DNA from: Coprinellus micaceus
Lineage: Eukaryota; Basidiomycota; Agaricomycetes; Agaricales; Psathyrellaceae
Assembly (NCBI GenBank): GCA_951394405.1
Contig: OX596337.1
Location: forward strand, 744,001 to 808,000
Length of the DNA stretch: 64,000 nucleotides
Direction of reading: 5' to 3'
Below the pieces are notes generated by a model that was given only the letters and a program-made list of their open reading frames with translations, was not told the origin of the DNA and made no database searches. The position numbers and the translations under genes were made by a program. How positions within the stretch are numbered: position 1 is the first letter of the stretch; every line of letters starts with the position of its first letter. Shown piece by piece: positions 1-10,650 of the stretch.

Positions 1-1393
1 CACATTCTTCGTATCCATAGGCTTCTTCGGCAGTGCGAGGAACTTGGAAGTGGTCATGTCTTCTGTCCACAGTTGTGCCCAGGCTTTCTTCCCAAGCTGT
101 TCCTTCAGCTTCGCAATCTTTGAACAGATAACCTTGTGCGGGAATAGAGGGTTCTTCCAAGCCTCCTTTTGACACTGAATAGAACCATCAGTAAAACGCA
201 CATATTGAGTTAGATTGCGAACATACGTGCTCCCCACAAAACCTCATCACATTACACTGGCTGCACAGCCGCGCGTAGACGGTGCCAGAAGTATTTGGGC
301 ATGCCATGTTAGCGCACCCTCCTTTGCGAACCATGGCCATCTCCGCAAACGCGTCGTAGACAGGGTCGCGAATGGTGTTGGCTATTGGCGCAGTCCTCCT
401 TCTCATGCCAGCGAGGTCATTGTTGGCGAAACTACTAAGAACTTCAATGCCGACTCGGGTGTCGGTAATCCAGTCCTTCGCTGGTAGAGCGACGAGGATC
501 TGCGATAGACGAGCGAGGACGGGTGAGATTGTATTGCCCGTCGCTTTCATCATAGCGGAGAATTTGTCGTGGTTCACAAGGAGTTGAAAGTAGTCGAATA
601 TGACGGTGATGGGCCACTCGAAAAGGTCTTGCGACTCAGCGCAGGAGGGATCTTCATCGTAGAAATCCATCACTCCGGTGAGATGCTTGGATGCGCGCAC
701 CATGGCAAATGCGTAGTCCGGTGGTCGAACCATGGCTTTGGAGAAGGGGTGGTAGTAGAGTGCTAGAGATGTGGCGAGTTTGTACATGTAGTATCCTCCG
801 GGACCCTCCGCCCAGAGGTCGATGCCGTCTATTGAGTCTTCGGGCCCAAAAGGAAGGAGATCTTCGGGGTCCTGTGGCCATGGTTGGTCCTCATTCGGTT
901 TTGTCGTGCTCTTCTCACTGCGGAACTTGTGCTTCGTTTGTCCATAGAGAGCGAGCTGAATGCAGTCGATGACCGTGTGCACCGAAAACCGTAGGTGAAT
1001 CATGTTCGTAAACTGTGTGAGGCCCGAGCCGCTGACAGAGCTGTCGAGAGATGCGGGGGAATGGAGTGCCTTGATTCCAGGCTGGTCGAGGTTACACCGG
1101 CACCGTGAGAGGTTCTCCACGACTGCTGAGAACCTGGCTGGCGATTGCTTGCGAGTCAGAAACTTGATCCCTGCCCTCAGGAGCTGGGGCCAGGATTTTG
1201 CGAGTTTAACCTGCGCAGCAACAGTGGGGGAGGAGTGGATGGCGTTTTGGATGGGGACGCATGCTGCGTGTAGTTGGCTGGCACAAATTGTGGACTTCGT
1301 AGGCTCCTCCAGCATCAAGGTCAATGCCTTGACCGATGCAGCGAGCGACTGAGCTTCTCGCGAGCCCTGAGAGCCACTCGCAACGGCAGACAT
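1..1393 (-). CDS. MYND-finger protein, copy 1 (3' end beyond the window)
   Basis: Exons are 1393-227 and 174 to beyond base 1; the phase-0 intron 175-226 has a GTATGT donor and CAG acceptor. About 447 residues are visible. The N-terminal ~340 residues are helical and of unknown function, with the family signature PWP..PEDLLPFG..DSI near residue 175. A C-terminal zinc finger follows: C-x4-C, C-x2-C, FC, then after the intron CQ, W, H and a last C. This matches a MYND finger, a protein-protein interaction module, but the first pair is C-x4-C instead of the usual C-x2-C. Five other loci in the window have the same architecture and the same intron inside the finger. The cellular role is unknown. 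Gene model confidence is high; the domain name is fairly sure. Confidence 0.85.
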
Positions 1394-1766
1394 GGTGGCC
1401 TCCTCAAGTGTGCGTGAACCGGGATGAACGGTGAATCTCGGGACCGCCTACAGGTCAAGAGTGAGTCAAGAAAGTGCAACGGAATTACCTGGCTTACCTT
1501 TTAGATTACCGTAGCTCTCTGCTTGGGGAGAGGGGACGGAGGGACGACGTGGGCTTCGAGTTTGGAGGAAAGAGACAAAACGGGAGAACTGCCACGAACT
1601 GACAAATTGTGTCGGTCCGATACCGGCCCGGAAGTGATGTCACAGTTCGCGGGCGCTTACGAGGCGCTCTGACGGTTTGGACTCGAGAGGACTCGAAAGG
1701 ACTCCCATACACCAACATCAAGAATTTGGCGCAGCAAAGAGGGTGCCTTGAGTTTCTATTTTACAC
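1394..1766. other. intergenic, MYND 1 leader side and hydrolase 3' side
   Basis: About 370 bases between the start of MYND copy 1 and the 3' end of the decayed hydrolase, both on the minus strand. Only short overlapping open frames without recognisable content are present. I see no RNA gene. Confidence 0.5.
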
Positions 1767-2730
1767 TCATGGTCCCCATATAACGGTACGTTGCACAGAT
1801 GGTAAACCAAAAGGATCCACGAAGTAGACATGTTCACTTAAATCCTTGAAGTGGGCCCTTGCAATGTCTTGCTCCGCCCCCGCCCTCAAATGCCGATCCT
1901 TTCCCCCAGCAAAGAGAAGCAAGGGCAATCGATCTCCCCCTGCCTTGAAAAGCCCTGTTGGATCCTGAGGACGACCGGTCATAAGACCGATAAGCTGGGG
2001 CTTCGGTAAAGCGCTGGACGCCATCCAGCTCCACTTGGTCTGGAGGGAAACACGCGGAGGATCGTTGAAGAGGGTACCAAAAAAATTGAACCGGCTTTCG
2101 AAGGCCAGAAGAACGTCTTCCGCTGTCGACAATCCGGGAAGGAGATCAAGGATTTCGGGCTTTGCGAGAGACGCGATGAGGTAGGGCATTGGGTTGGACC
2201 AGATGGCACCCGCGATGGCCTCTGGGTCGAGGTGAGCAGTAATGTCAGTCACTACGAAATTGAACTTGAACTCAAGTTACCGGCAAGTACTTACCCCCTA
2301 AGATCCTGTGAACCAAGACGTCATTTGAAGTGCAATAAGGAAAAGAGGCAATGCGCACCATCCATTGAAAATAGGAGACTTCAGCCCGAAGCCCTTGCAT
2401 ACAGCAGCGAAATCGTCTGCGTACAGTTTGGAAGCGTTTCCATCGAGTGTTTTTGGCTTTCCAGTCCTCCCATGTCCTCTCATATCGTAGGCGACCTATA
2501 CGGATTGGGTAGGGTCAGAATGGGGTTGACTGTTCAGGGTGGGAATGGCGGACTCACAAGATAAAGGAACTCTAACCGTGGATCGTGCAGAATTTGCTCC
2601 CACACCGACGAAGCCAGTGCCAAACCGTGCAGAAAGACTATTCCAGGGAGACGCTTGCTACCAACGGGTTCTGCACAAATAAGGTTGCCATCCGAAGAAC
2701 GTGTCGTAGGTCATCGCGAGCGGCTGACCG
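1767..2730 (-). pseudogene. alpha/beta-hydrolase, decayed copy
   Basis: Minus-strand pieces line up as an alpha/beta-hydrolase of the haloperoxidase or epoxide-hydrolase-like type. In order: a strand ending FLHGLALASS (oxyanion HG, near 2620), an intron at about 2496-2547, then YDMRGHGRTGKP, then FNGW at the nucleophile elbow near 2350, then TDITAHLDPEAIAG and a cap/C-terminal part. Three things are wrong. The frame carrying HG has no ATG: a TGA overlaps the only nearby ATG, suggesting a one-base shift near 2705. The elbow is interrupted by one or two introns, and every splice I can make gives Ile or nothing where Ser should stand. The C-terminus stops without the expected His-containing motif. 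I call it a pseudogene; a badly resolved real gene remains possible. Confidence 0.6.
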
Positions 2731-3058
2731 CCAACCTCTCAACAGCCAACATTTTAAGGATGGCCCAGAGTGGCTGCGCGCTCAGGAATTCTTGGGTTGG
2801 CCAGGAATAATCTTCAGCAAAGGACCCCCATAACTCCTCATATAAAATAAGTGCCCCGAAAGCTGGGTGAGTACCAGAATGTGAGCTAGGGTACATCTGT
2901 AAAACGCGCAGGTCACAATGGCGTAAGCGGCCTCTCCGAACAGAACCAAAGAATCGGATTGTACTCTGCGTATACATCCTTAGAGAGAAGGTAGGGTCGG
3001 TGCGGAAGGCAAACGAATATGCGCCAATATGGACCCACTAATAATAAACGCCCTGTCT
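2731..3058. other. intergenic, no gene seen
   Basis: About 330 bases between the remnant start of the hydrolase and the cyclin C stop codon. It probably contains the cyclin C 3' untranslated region. The short open frames have no family resemblance. Confidence 0.45.
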
Positions 3059-4833
3059 TCATCCATACCCCGCACCCGCGTTCATCGCTCTCTCCAACAC
3101 CTTATTGACAGGGACGTACGCCGGCATCTGTCCCTGTCCCTGCTGAGGCATGACCCCGTACCCTATATTGACACCCCCACCCTCCCCCTGTCCAAAGCTC
3201 CCCGCCCCGCCGGGACTCACCAAGCCATGGCCCGTATTTGCCAGTTGACTCGCCTGATTAGGTGCCAAACCTAATAATTCGCCCTCACCTCTCCGAGCCA
3301 GGTCATATAATCGCGTTTCCCGCATCGACATAAGCACTTGGAGGAGGAAGGACGGCGTGACGACTTGAGGAGGCGCCGGAGGAGTGGGTGAAGAGGAAGA
3401 CGACGACTCGGTTCCTTGAGATGGTTGTTCGAGGTGGGCGATGGGGATACTGCCTTTACGACCCTTGTCTTTCTTGTCGCTGAAGCTGTTTGATCGAGAG
3501 GGTAGGGACGTGATGGATATTCCTGACTCGAGGGCGTCGTCCCTGTACCTATCCCACAGAGTGTACAGGGAAAGCATCTCTTGCACAATGGTGGCAATTA
3601 GAGGTAGGGAGACGTTCAGATTAGCGAGAAATGATATCGGATCGGTTGTTGAGCTTGGCCCTGTGTGCGATCCTGCGCTCGAACTAGCTGGTGGCGGATG
3701 GCTGGAAGAAGGGGTCACTGCTGGATTCGCGAAAACAGGTTTCGCCGGAAGAGATGGTGGCGGTTTGAACTTGGATAACGAAGACGCCGAGGGGAACGCA
3801 GGATTGGATCCCGAGTGGCCTACGGTGGCCAGAGTTGAGAAGTTGATGTTGCTCGAGTTGTTGTGGGCCTGCCTCGATGACCGTCGTGGTTGTGGTGCTT
3901 TTTGATCATCCTGAGATCCAGAAGCCGACGTCTTCTTTTCGTGAGGGTGGACGATGAAGCTGAGGTATATAGCTGCGATGGCGAGAAGGTGTGGAGGGTA
4001 CAGAAGGCAGATCTCCGAACGGTATGTATCGTTGATAATAGACCTGTTGAAGGGTCAGGATGACGAAAGCATAGAGCGTTACGAAGGGACGTACCAAGCG
4101 GACTGCAACTGTGCTTCAGACACGATAAGTTGACCGTGCCCCGTCCCCCAGAACCGCGACGCATCGTCAGTCCCCCATTCCTCGTCCGCTTCGCCTTCCT
4201 CTCCCTCTTCCCCAAACAAGGAAGATGATGATCCAGACGACTTAGTCTCCTTCTTGCAGAGGGCTAGTAGTGTCCGATAAGGGTGAAATACGACCAAGTC
4301 GCACTCCAGATCGTCGACAAGGTAAAACTCCATCTCAGCGAGCTTGGAGTTGTCTGACGGAAAGTTCTTGATTCCGTACGTCTGGCCGAACAAAGACTTG
4401 GACTCTGAGATGACGTTCTTGATGTGAACCGAGGATTCCTCTGCCTTGGCCGCTACGTATATGCAGGCTGAGATAACGAAGAACGGATCCGTCTCGCAGT
4501 AGGCGTTTTTGAGGTAGAACCTTCGGAAGAACATTGTCGCTGTGGCTATTACTCGTTGTCGTAGCCCGAGTTTCTTTCCAAGTTTCGTGATAACTACGGC
4601 GATCGTGAGCATGCTATACTCAGGCAGCCTAGCAGACACTTACCATTCGAGAAGAAGAACGCGAGGAAATCAAGGTGCTCCGCGTCGTCCACGTACTCCA
4701 GGTCTGCACTCCTTGCTTGCCGGAGAGTCGCTCTGTCTACGATCCATCGTTTGCTACGGTACCGTCGTCAGAACATCAATGGGCACAAGTTTCAAGCTTA
4801 CTAGTGTGAACTTGCCCAAAAGTCCGTCGCCAT
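3059..4833 (-). CDS. SSN8: cyclin C, Mediator CDK8-module cyclin (SSN8/Srb11 type)
   Basis: Four exons: 4833-4802, 4753-4644, 4593-4095 and 4043-3059, with all introns GT-AG; 541 residues. The N-terminus MATDFWASSHYKRW, then LGLRQRVIATATMFFRRFY and the second-fold segment with WSIINDTYRSEICLLYPP, are hallmarks of cyclin C. It partners CDK8 (Ssn3) in the Mediator kinase module, which controls RNA polymerase II initiation in the nucleus. The protein is much longer than the ~280-320 residues of animal and yeast cyclin C. The extra length is an acidic insert between the cyclin folds (around 4150-4220) and a Ser/Pro-rich insertion in the C-terminal exon (about 3420-3900). The start was chosen because it gives the conserved cyclin C N-terminus. 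An upstream ATG at 4909-4907 opens an overlapping out-of-frame uORF. Confidence 0.93.
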
Positions 4834-5336
4834 CGCCGTGGTTCGCGACAAACCGAAGAAGACCACAACAGGGGTTGGATTTGCGCGGCCCGGCCTCGGG
4901 CCGTGCCATTTCATGCTCTTCTCGGTCTTTTGAAGTTCCGTTGCTTCAATTCGAGCCACAACTCTCCTCTCGTTCTTTAACCTAGTACGCCCACAGAGAG
5001 CAAGTAACTATGAGCATATCAAACTCGCCGGACTTGAGGATGTCTGACCAAGGACTATTCCTGAATCGCATCGACCTCCTTTTTTGTACTGCGGATCGTT
5101 AGGCTTCCTCTTGTCTTCCACATACATTTGGGAGGGAAGGCATGGCCTACATTCATCCAACCCCGAACAATGAATTCAAGACCTGGATATCCTGGATGCT
5201 TGGTATATGATGGCGGCGCTCTGGGAGGGGGCATTGAAGTCGGCAAGTGCCCTGATTTCGGTGCAGGTACAAGTACAAAAGGGAGTTGTGTAAATTCTAA
5301 TGTCTCGTCCAAGATGATATGTACAATCTTCGGCCC
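4834..5336. other. intergenic with cyclin C leader
   Basis: About 500 bases between cyclin C and the 3' end of the CorA-like gene, both minus strand. It holds the cyclin C 5' leader with a GC-rich inverted repeat and a uORF. It also holds an open minus frame of 85 codons at 5312-5055, Pro-rich and unsupported, which I treat as 3' untranslated sequence of the CorA-like gene. Confidence 0.5.
4883..4906. repeat. GC-rich inverted repeat in the cyclin C leader
   Basis: CGGCCCG at 4886-4892 and CGGGCCG at 4897-4903 form a perfect 7-base inverted repeat around a 4-base loop. The arms extend by two more pairs after one mismatch. It lies about 50-75 bases upstream of the cyclin C start codon, so it could fold in the mRNA leader. 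Confidence 0.7.
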
Positions 5337-7765
5337 TCACCGTCCCGCCCCGGCTTTACCAAGGGGTCTTCTTATGTACGGCCGCGGCTTTGGCTTCGAT
5401 TCACCCATCACTTCGCTTGGCCCAGCATGGGAGGATAGGCCAGAATCGTCTTCACGAAATCGGGTCGGCACACCGGAGCAGTCCCTACTCGAACGGCGCA
5501 ATGACGGGTGGTTCCCAATGTATCGATTGTACTCCTGAAGGTCCATCCCACGGCCCTCGAGATTGTCGGGAAAGAGCTCTGACACAAGGACGGGTGGTTG
5601 AACCACTAAGTAGGCGCGATTTTCTTCGGTTCTGTCCGCGAGCTTGTTTTGGGATGGACCATGGCTTCCAAGCCCCTCCTGGAAGGATAGGACGGGTGTA
5701 TCCAGCTGGAGAGAGGGGGCCCTCGACCTCGACCTTGACCGGCGTCGCCTTCTGGTCCACGACGACGACGACGTTCTACTTCTGCTCGGGATTGTGCGGC
5801 GAGATGATGGCCTGGTTGGAAGAGCCCAGTCAGAGGAAATGCTACAGCCGCACGATGCAGAATGTACGTCTCGATGAGGCGGCATTATCACGACGGGAGG
5901 ATTGGGAGGGACCAGGGCAGGCACTGAGGTTTTCTCGCACTGCCCTCCGTTGAGGTGTGTGTAAGCTGGTATGAACGGTTGTTGAGGGGGCAGTGAGGAA
6001 TAGTCGGCCTGGCCAAGGCCCACAGCTTGGGGTTGTGCAGATGTTTGGTTCGAGGGGCCCCAGTTCATGGGTTGAAGCTCCTTGATTTGGATCTTGTTCC
6101 TCCGAAACCTCCAGACGTTCCAGATGGTGAAGACGAGCATGGTTAAGGGGATTGTTATGGCAGGGAAGATCCACCATCCTTTGACGAGGCTGAGACCGAT
6201 TATCGACATTCCTCCGGGTGGGGTAGGCTCGAAGAACACCATGCTAAAGACCGCCTGTACAACGGACTGAATACGCGGGAAATGAAGCATGGAATAGAAA
6301 CGTACTGATACGAACGTCCCTGGAAGGAATAACATAGTTACGGCTGCCATTCTAGAATGAAGATTTCAATTATCAATGGACCCGCGTGTAGGCATGTCAA
6401 AGCGAGAGACATACGTTATCATTGAAGAACTGTCCTTCTGCGCCTCGGTCGCGATCTTGCTCGTGAAGTCTGCAATCCTCAGATTGGTCTTGTTGTCGCG
6501 CTGCGCTGAGAGGTTGTAGAATAGGTTGATCTGGATCCCTATTCTGTCGGCGTAGCTCTGGACCCATCGCCTGCGGATCTGCGTTTCGGATAGCAGGAAC
6601 GAAAGTGTATGGGAGACATCCACCCCGTCGTCGACCTTGTCACCGAACGTTTGGGTAAGTGTCTTGCGCACGTCCAACAGATACTTCAACCGCTCAATGT
6701 GGTCGACCATGTCTTCCTTGATGATCAGGAGGTTGTAGGAGACGACATGCAACTCGCGTATTGCTTGGCTCGTTTCTTTGGACACCGTGGTACGTTCAAT
6801 ATCCTCCTGGAAGCGTAGTCAGAAATATTGTGTGAACCCAAATGTGAGCAAGTCAGGGACGCACGTATTCGACCAACACCTTTCGGGGATGTAACACCTC
6901 TTGACCCCATTCTTCAGCGGCCGCCTCAACAACGAACCCATCAACGGCCATAGGGCGGAGAAGCGAGTCTCCCATTCCTTCGACAACGCATCGTAGAATG
7001 GCACTCTGGACGTCGTTGTGTTCGCAGTTGCTGACCAGATACGTCGCGCTCTCTGCAGTATAGGAAAACCACACATGCGAAGGGAGACCTTTAAGCCCGC
7101 AGGAGTAGCGGTACCATCCCTCTGACAGAAAATCGAGGGACGTCAGCCGTGCATGCGTCAAACGCTCTGCGGTTATGACCCACCTACGGTAGTAGAATGC
7201 CTTTCGCTCATTTTCGAGCGGGCGCGTTTGACTCTGTGGCAGTTCCCGGTCTTGAGAATCCAGGTCTTGTAAGTTAGTACAGCCATGAACGCCGGGGAGA
7301 CTCCGAGTCGTTCAATGAGATACTGAACGGTGTTAGGTGCAATAGCAGAACGGATCGTATCAGCCTTTGGCTTGCCCGCCACGCGCAGAAACCGCCCATT
7401 GACGAAACTGAGTTGGGATGGAATGACGGCAATGAGCGCTCGGGGTGAGAAAAATGCAGTAGATTCACTCACAGAACACGAAGAAGAGGCTTCTTCTGCG
7501 CGAAAGATTCGCTCAGTTGGCTCAACTTTTCGAAATCGCTGCATTGTGCACTCACCTCTGAGGACTCTAAATGGTTCACAAGCCCTTCGTGGTTCAACCC
7601 CTTCTCATACTTCGCGCCTTCGCCTTGAAGCGACTCCACCGCTCTGTCGTAGATCTCTAACAGGTCGATAGACGTCGCCTCAATGGGGTATGGTGGGGAG
7701 TTTCGAGCGTCCACAGACGCTGTATGGCGGAGCTCGAGCTCTGGGCAATCCAGTTTCGACGGCAT
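5337..7765 (-). CDS. CorA-like membrane protein (Mg2+ transporter superfamily fold)
   Basis: Exons are 7765-7473, 7407-7281, 7233-7188, 7121-6865, 6806-6415, 6351-6306 and 6254-5337; all introns are GT-AG, 47-66 bases. The soluble N-terminal part contains the segment TVQYLIERLGVSPAFMA. A long helix with QINLFYNLSAQRDN and IATEAQKDSSSMIT leads into the first membrane helix (MAAVTMLFLPGTFVSAVFSM). A second helix, WWIFPAITIPLTMLVFTIW, follows. This two-helix C-terminal layout is that of fungal CorA-like proteins. No GMN motif stands between the helices, so ion transport is not assured. After the membrane part comes a ~250-residue Pro/Ser/Arg-rich tail. The start at 7765 is the first in-frame ATG; an additional upstream exon is possible, because the ATG at about 7919 runs into a stop. 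Confidence 0.8.
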
Positions 7766-8227
7766 GGGGGTAGAGCAGGAGGTAACGGTTTGGGTCCAGG
7801 TATTGAATTCATGCTGTTGCTGTTGACAAGGTGACAGACAGTGTGAACAAGGAGAACCGCCACTTTGAACCCCTGAAGGACTTACGATCCAGCGCTTATT
7901 TGTATTCCCGCGCACGAGCCATCAGTTGAATGGACATCAGGTGCTCTTTCTGGGTTGTAGGTGACCCTTTGTCCTCGTGTTCTACCTCGCTGTCGCCTCC
8001 ATCGCTAAGAGACCCATTTCTGGTGTACTCGGGAAGTCCGGAAGCAGCATCATCGTGGCACACATGGCCCAATCACAGCAATCTAAGTGATTGTGGGCAG
8101 GAGGGTATGAGTAAGTCCCATCTGGCGTGCAATTCCCCAGCTCCCCCGGGCATTAGAACGGCCCTCTGCTTAGGGCTATCCTCGTACCTCGAGTGGGACT
8201 GTCTCCTTACGTTCTTGGCCGTCGACC
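7766..8227. other. divergent intergenic region
   Basis: About 460 bases between the CorA-like gene (minus) and F-box copy 1 (plus), presumably both promoters. Part near 7800-7915 may be an unresolved first intron or exon of the CorA-like gene. I see no other gene. Confidence 0.45.
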
Positions 8228-10050
8228 ATGACTTCTACGACCACCGAACCGCGATCTGGCATTGCCTTGACCCACTCCACACCGTCTAACAAGAGCGCAG
8301 CATCTCCGACCACGGCCCAGAGTCAAGACCGGCGAGTCCTGAACTACGACGCACTGAAGCTCGTGTTCTCTCTCTTCATACCGCCGCTCGCGGAGGGCGA
8401 CCTACCTGGACTCCCACTTGCAATTGAGGGGACGAAACAACTCTGTGCTCTGTCCAAAGTCTGCACGGCGTTCCAGGAGCCAGCTTTAGACTGTCTCTGG
8501 TACAACCTACCAGGACTCGGGCCATTACTCAAGCTGCATCCTGCCTTGCGTGTCATCGATGGAGCCTATGTGAGCCCCCATTGTCACCGGAGGCGATGAA
8601 ATGCTAACGAGAACTGCAGTGTCCCCAGCAGGTCGACGCAGCTAAGATAGGGAAATTTGAGACGTTTTCACGGAGGGTCCGTGGCATACGTTTGGGTGAG
8701 GGACCGAATGCGCCCTTACCCATCGCCTTTGCGAGCTATGCGTGGCTGGGCCAGCAGCGGAACACCCTCCCTTTACTCCCTGCTCTTCGTCAAATTTACT
8801 TTGAGGGCCCGGGCGGTAACACGCAACATTTGGGCTTGCTTTCCTTGATCCTATCCCCCTTGATACAAGAGGTGCAATTCCAAGGTGCACTCATATTCAA
8901 CGAAACCTTCACATCGTGCACCCTACCCCTCGTTTGCACCGGCGCCGACGCCATGCAACGCCTCTCATTTGAGGACTCTTCGGCAGGTGGCTACGAGCCG
9001 ATATGGGATGCGTTTACGAGGGTATCTCGACCTCTTCCAATCAATACCTTGAACATTCGCTTCCCCGAAAACCCGACCATGCAGCCTTCTTTCGTCGGCC
9101 AACTTGCAAGCAAATTCACAATGCTGACATCCCTCACACTTGACGTACATACTCCATCGCACGTCGCATCCAACAAGGTCTTGGCGAAGGCGTTCCCTGC
9201 CCTATCATCTTTACACCTCATTAATCGGGCCCATACCAAAATCTGCAGGTGCTACCCTCGGGGACTGGTTCAACGAGCAACCTCAATCACGCTATACGTC
9301 ACGTCCAACGTCGCCGACGTGGACGCCTTCAAGGAGACGTTGGACACCCTTTCAACGATCCAGCCACTAAAACGGGTTAGAATTGAACAATCTTATCCTT
9401 CCCATGAAGTTTCTATCCTCGCATTGGCCATCCATCCTTTCCTTCAGAGACTCAATCTAGAAGAGCTCCACCTGGGGATATGGGGCTTGGATCCGGGTGC
9501 AAATAACCCACACGGGCAGCAGGCGATGAAGGCGCTCGCGGACGCAAGTGTTCCGGCTGACGGTGGGAGTAAGCTCCGGTCTTTGAGACTTCCGCTGCGG
9601 CGCCGAGCCGTCTATTATACTTATAACGCAGGAAGGCACAGTTATAACGTCCCACAGGCCAACTACCCCCCGATAGGGTCTCTCATTTATTTCGCACAGC
9701 AAGCAAGTACGCTCCACCACCTTGCTCTCTCTATCGACTCCTCCGCGGCGGAAGAAAATGGAGAAATGTTCAAGTTCAAGTCCTTCGCTGCCACATGGGC
9801 TCCCAAAACTATCAGCAGTCTTCGCCACCTAGAGCTCGCTGATATGCGGTCTCCCTCGGTCCCAAGCCTAACTGGGGCGCAATGCAAGGACCTTGCGCTC
9901 CTGCTTGATGCCATATTCCCGAATTTGGAGTTGCTTTCCGTGGTGAAGACTCCAGAGAGGAATACAGCATGGGATGAACAGTGGGATGCAATCGATGAAA
10001 TTAGGAGGTCGTTCAAGGAGCTTAGGTTGTATCGGTCGGGGCGCATTTGA
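8228..10050 (+). CDS. F-box/LRR-like protein, copy 1
   Basis: Exons 8228-8569 and 8620-10050, phase-0 GT-AG intron; 590 residues. Residues ~35-105 form an F-box-like segment: a VFSLF-type hydrophobic helix, then an LSKVCTAF..PALDCLW element. F-boxes typically bind Skp1 in SCF ubiquitin ligases. The rest is a run of irregular leucine-rich strands and helices. It contains the family signature ICRCYP (C-x-C-Y-P) followed by a basic Arg-x-Thr segment, and near the C-terminus a DSS motif after a short LRR strand. The intron sits directly after the Tyr of the V-x-x-x-Y element, the same place as in the other copies. The substrate is unknown. It is the only copy outside the 17.5-26 kb cluster and lies head to head with the CorA-like gene. 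Confidence 0.85.
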
Positions 10051-10650
10051 AAGTTTCACACTGGTACGTACTGAAAGGTGAACGCGATTTCGCTGTATGT
10101 GGTACTCGTACCTTTTCGACGCTAGTCTTGATTCAGATCTGTCATCTTCCTGGTTCGAGATTGTTCACGGGTTTCCGGCGTATTGACACGAACGTCATGC
10201 TGGCATACCTCATCCCTACTTGGCGACTCGAAGCCGATTGGTTGAGGATTCATGGAAGAGGATGGTCCTGAAAACCAGTACAAGGAGAAATGTAGCATTA
10301 TTGACAAGAATGTAATATTTCAAGGGGGCCTGCGAGCAGTCTCAGGATGTGGTTTGTGAGGTCGTGGCACTGAAGAGCAAGCACTCATTTGACTTTGACC
10401 AGCTTTGACCAGCTTTGACCCGCGAGCGATGACTCCGGGATTGTTTGGCTGCGACCTCCGCAACAAATCGCCGGAATCGGGGATGATGTCATGTGATCCC
10501 TGAATTCGCCAGCTCACTTTGGGCGCGAACACGTCGTCGTTAACATTATTCCCCTCCCATCTCTCACTGAAACGGTCATCGTACGGCGTCGAGCAGGGTA
10601 ATCTCCCCCCAAACTCTACAGGAGAGGCTGCGACGACATAGCCAGTCATC
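10051..10650. other. intergenic upstream of SEC63
   Basis: About 600 bases between F-box copy 1 and SEC63, both plus strand. It contains the three 10-base repeats listed separately and presumably the SEC63 promoter. I recognised no coding content. Confidence 0.5.
10391..10420. repeat. three tandem 10-base units with TTTGACC core
   Basis: Three consecutive 10-mers end in CTTTGACC or ACTTTGACC: GACTTTGACC, AGCTTTGACC, AGCTTTGACC. They are spaced exactly 10 bases, one helical turn, about 230 bases upstream of the SEC63 start codon. Confidence 0.85.

Noticed and set aside
5055..5312. Minus-strand open frame of 85 codons downstream of the CorA-like gene
   Set aside because: Pro-rich, no family resemblance, and lies where the 3' untranslated region of that gene should be; no splice joins it convincingly.
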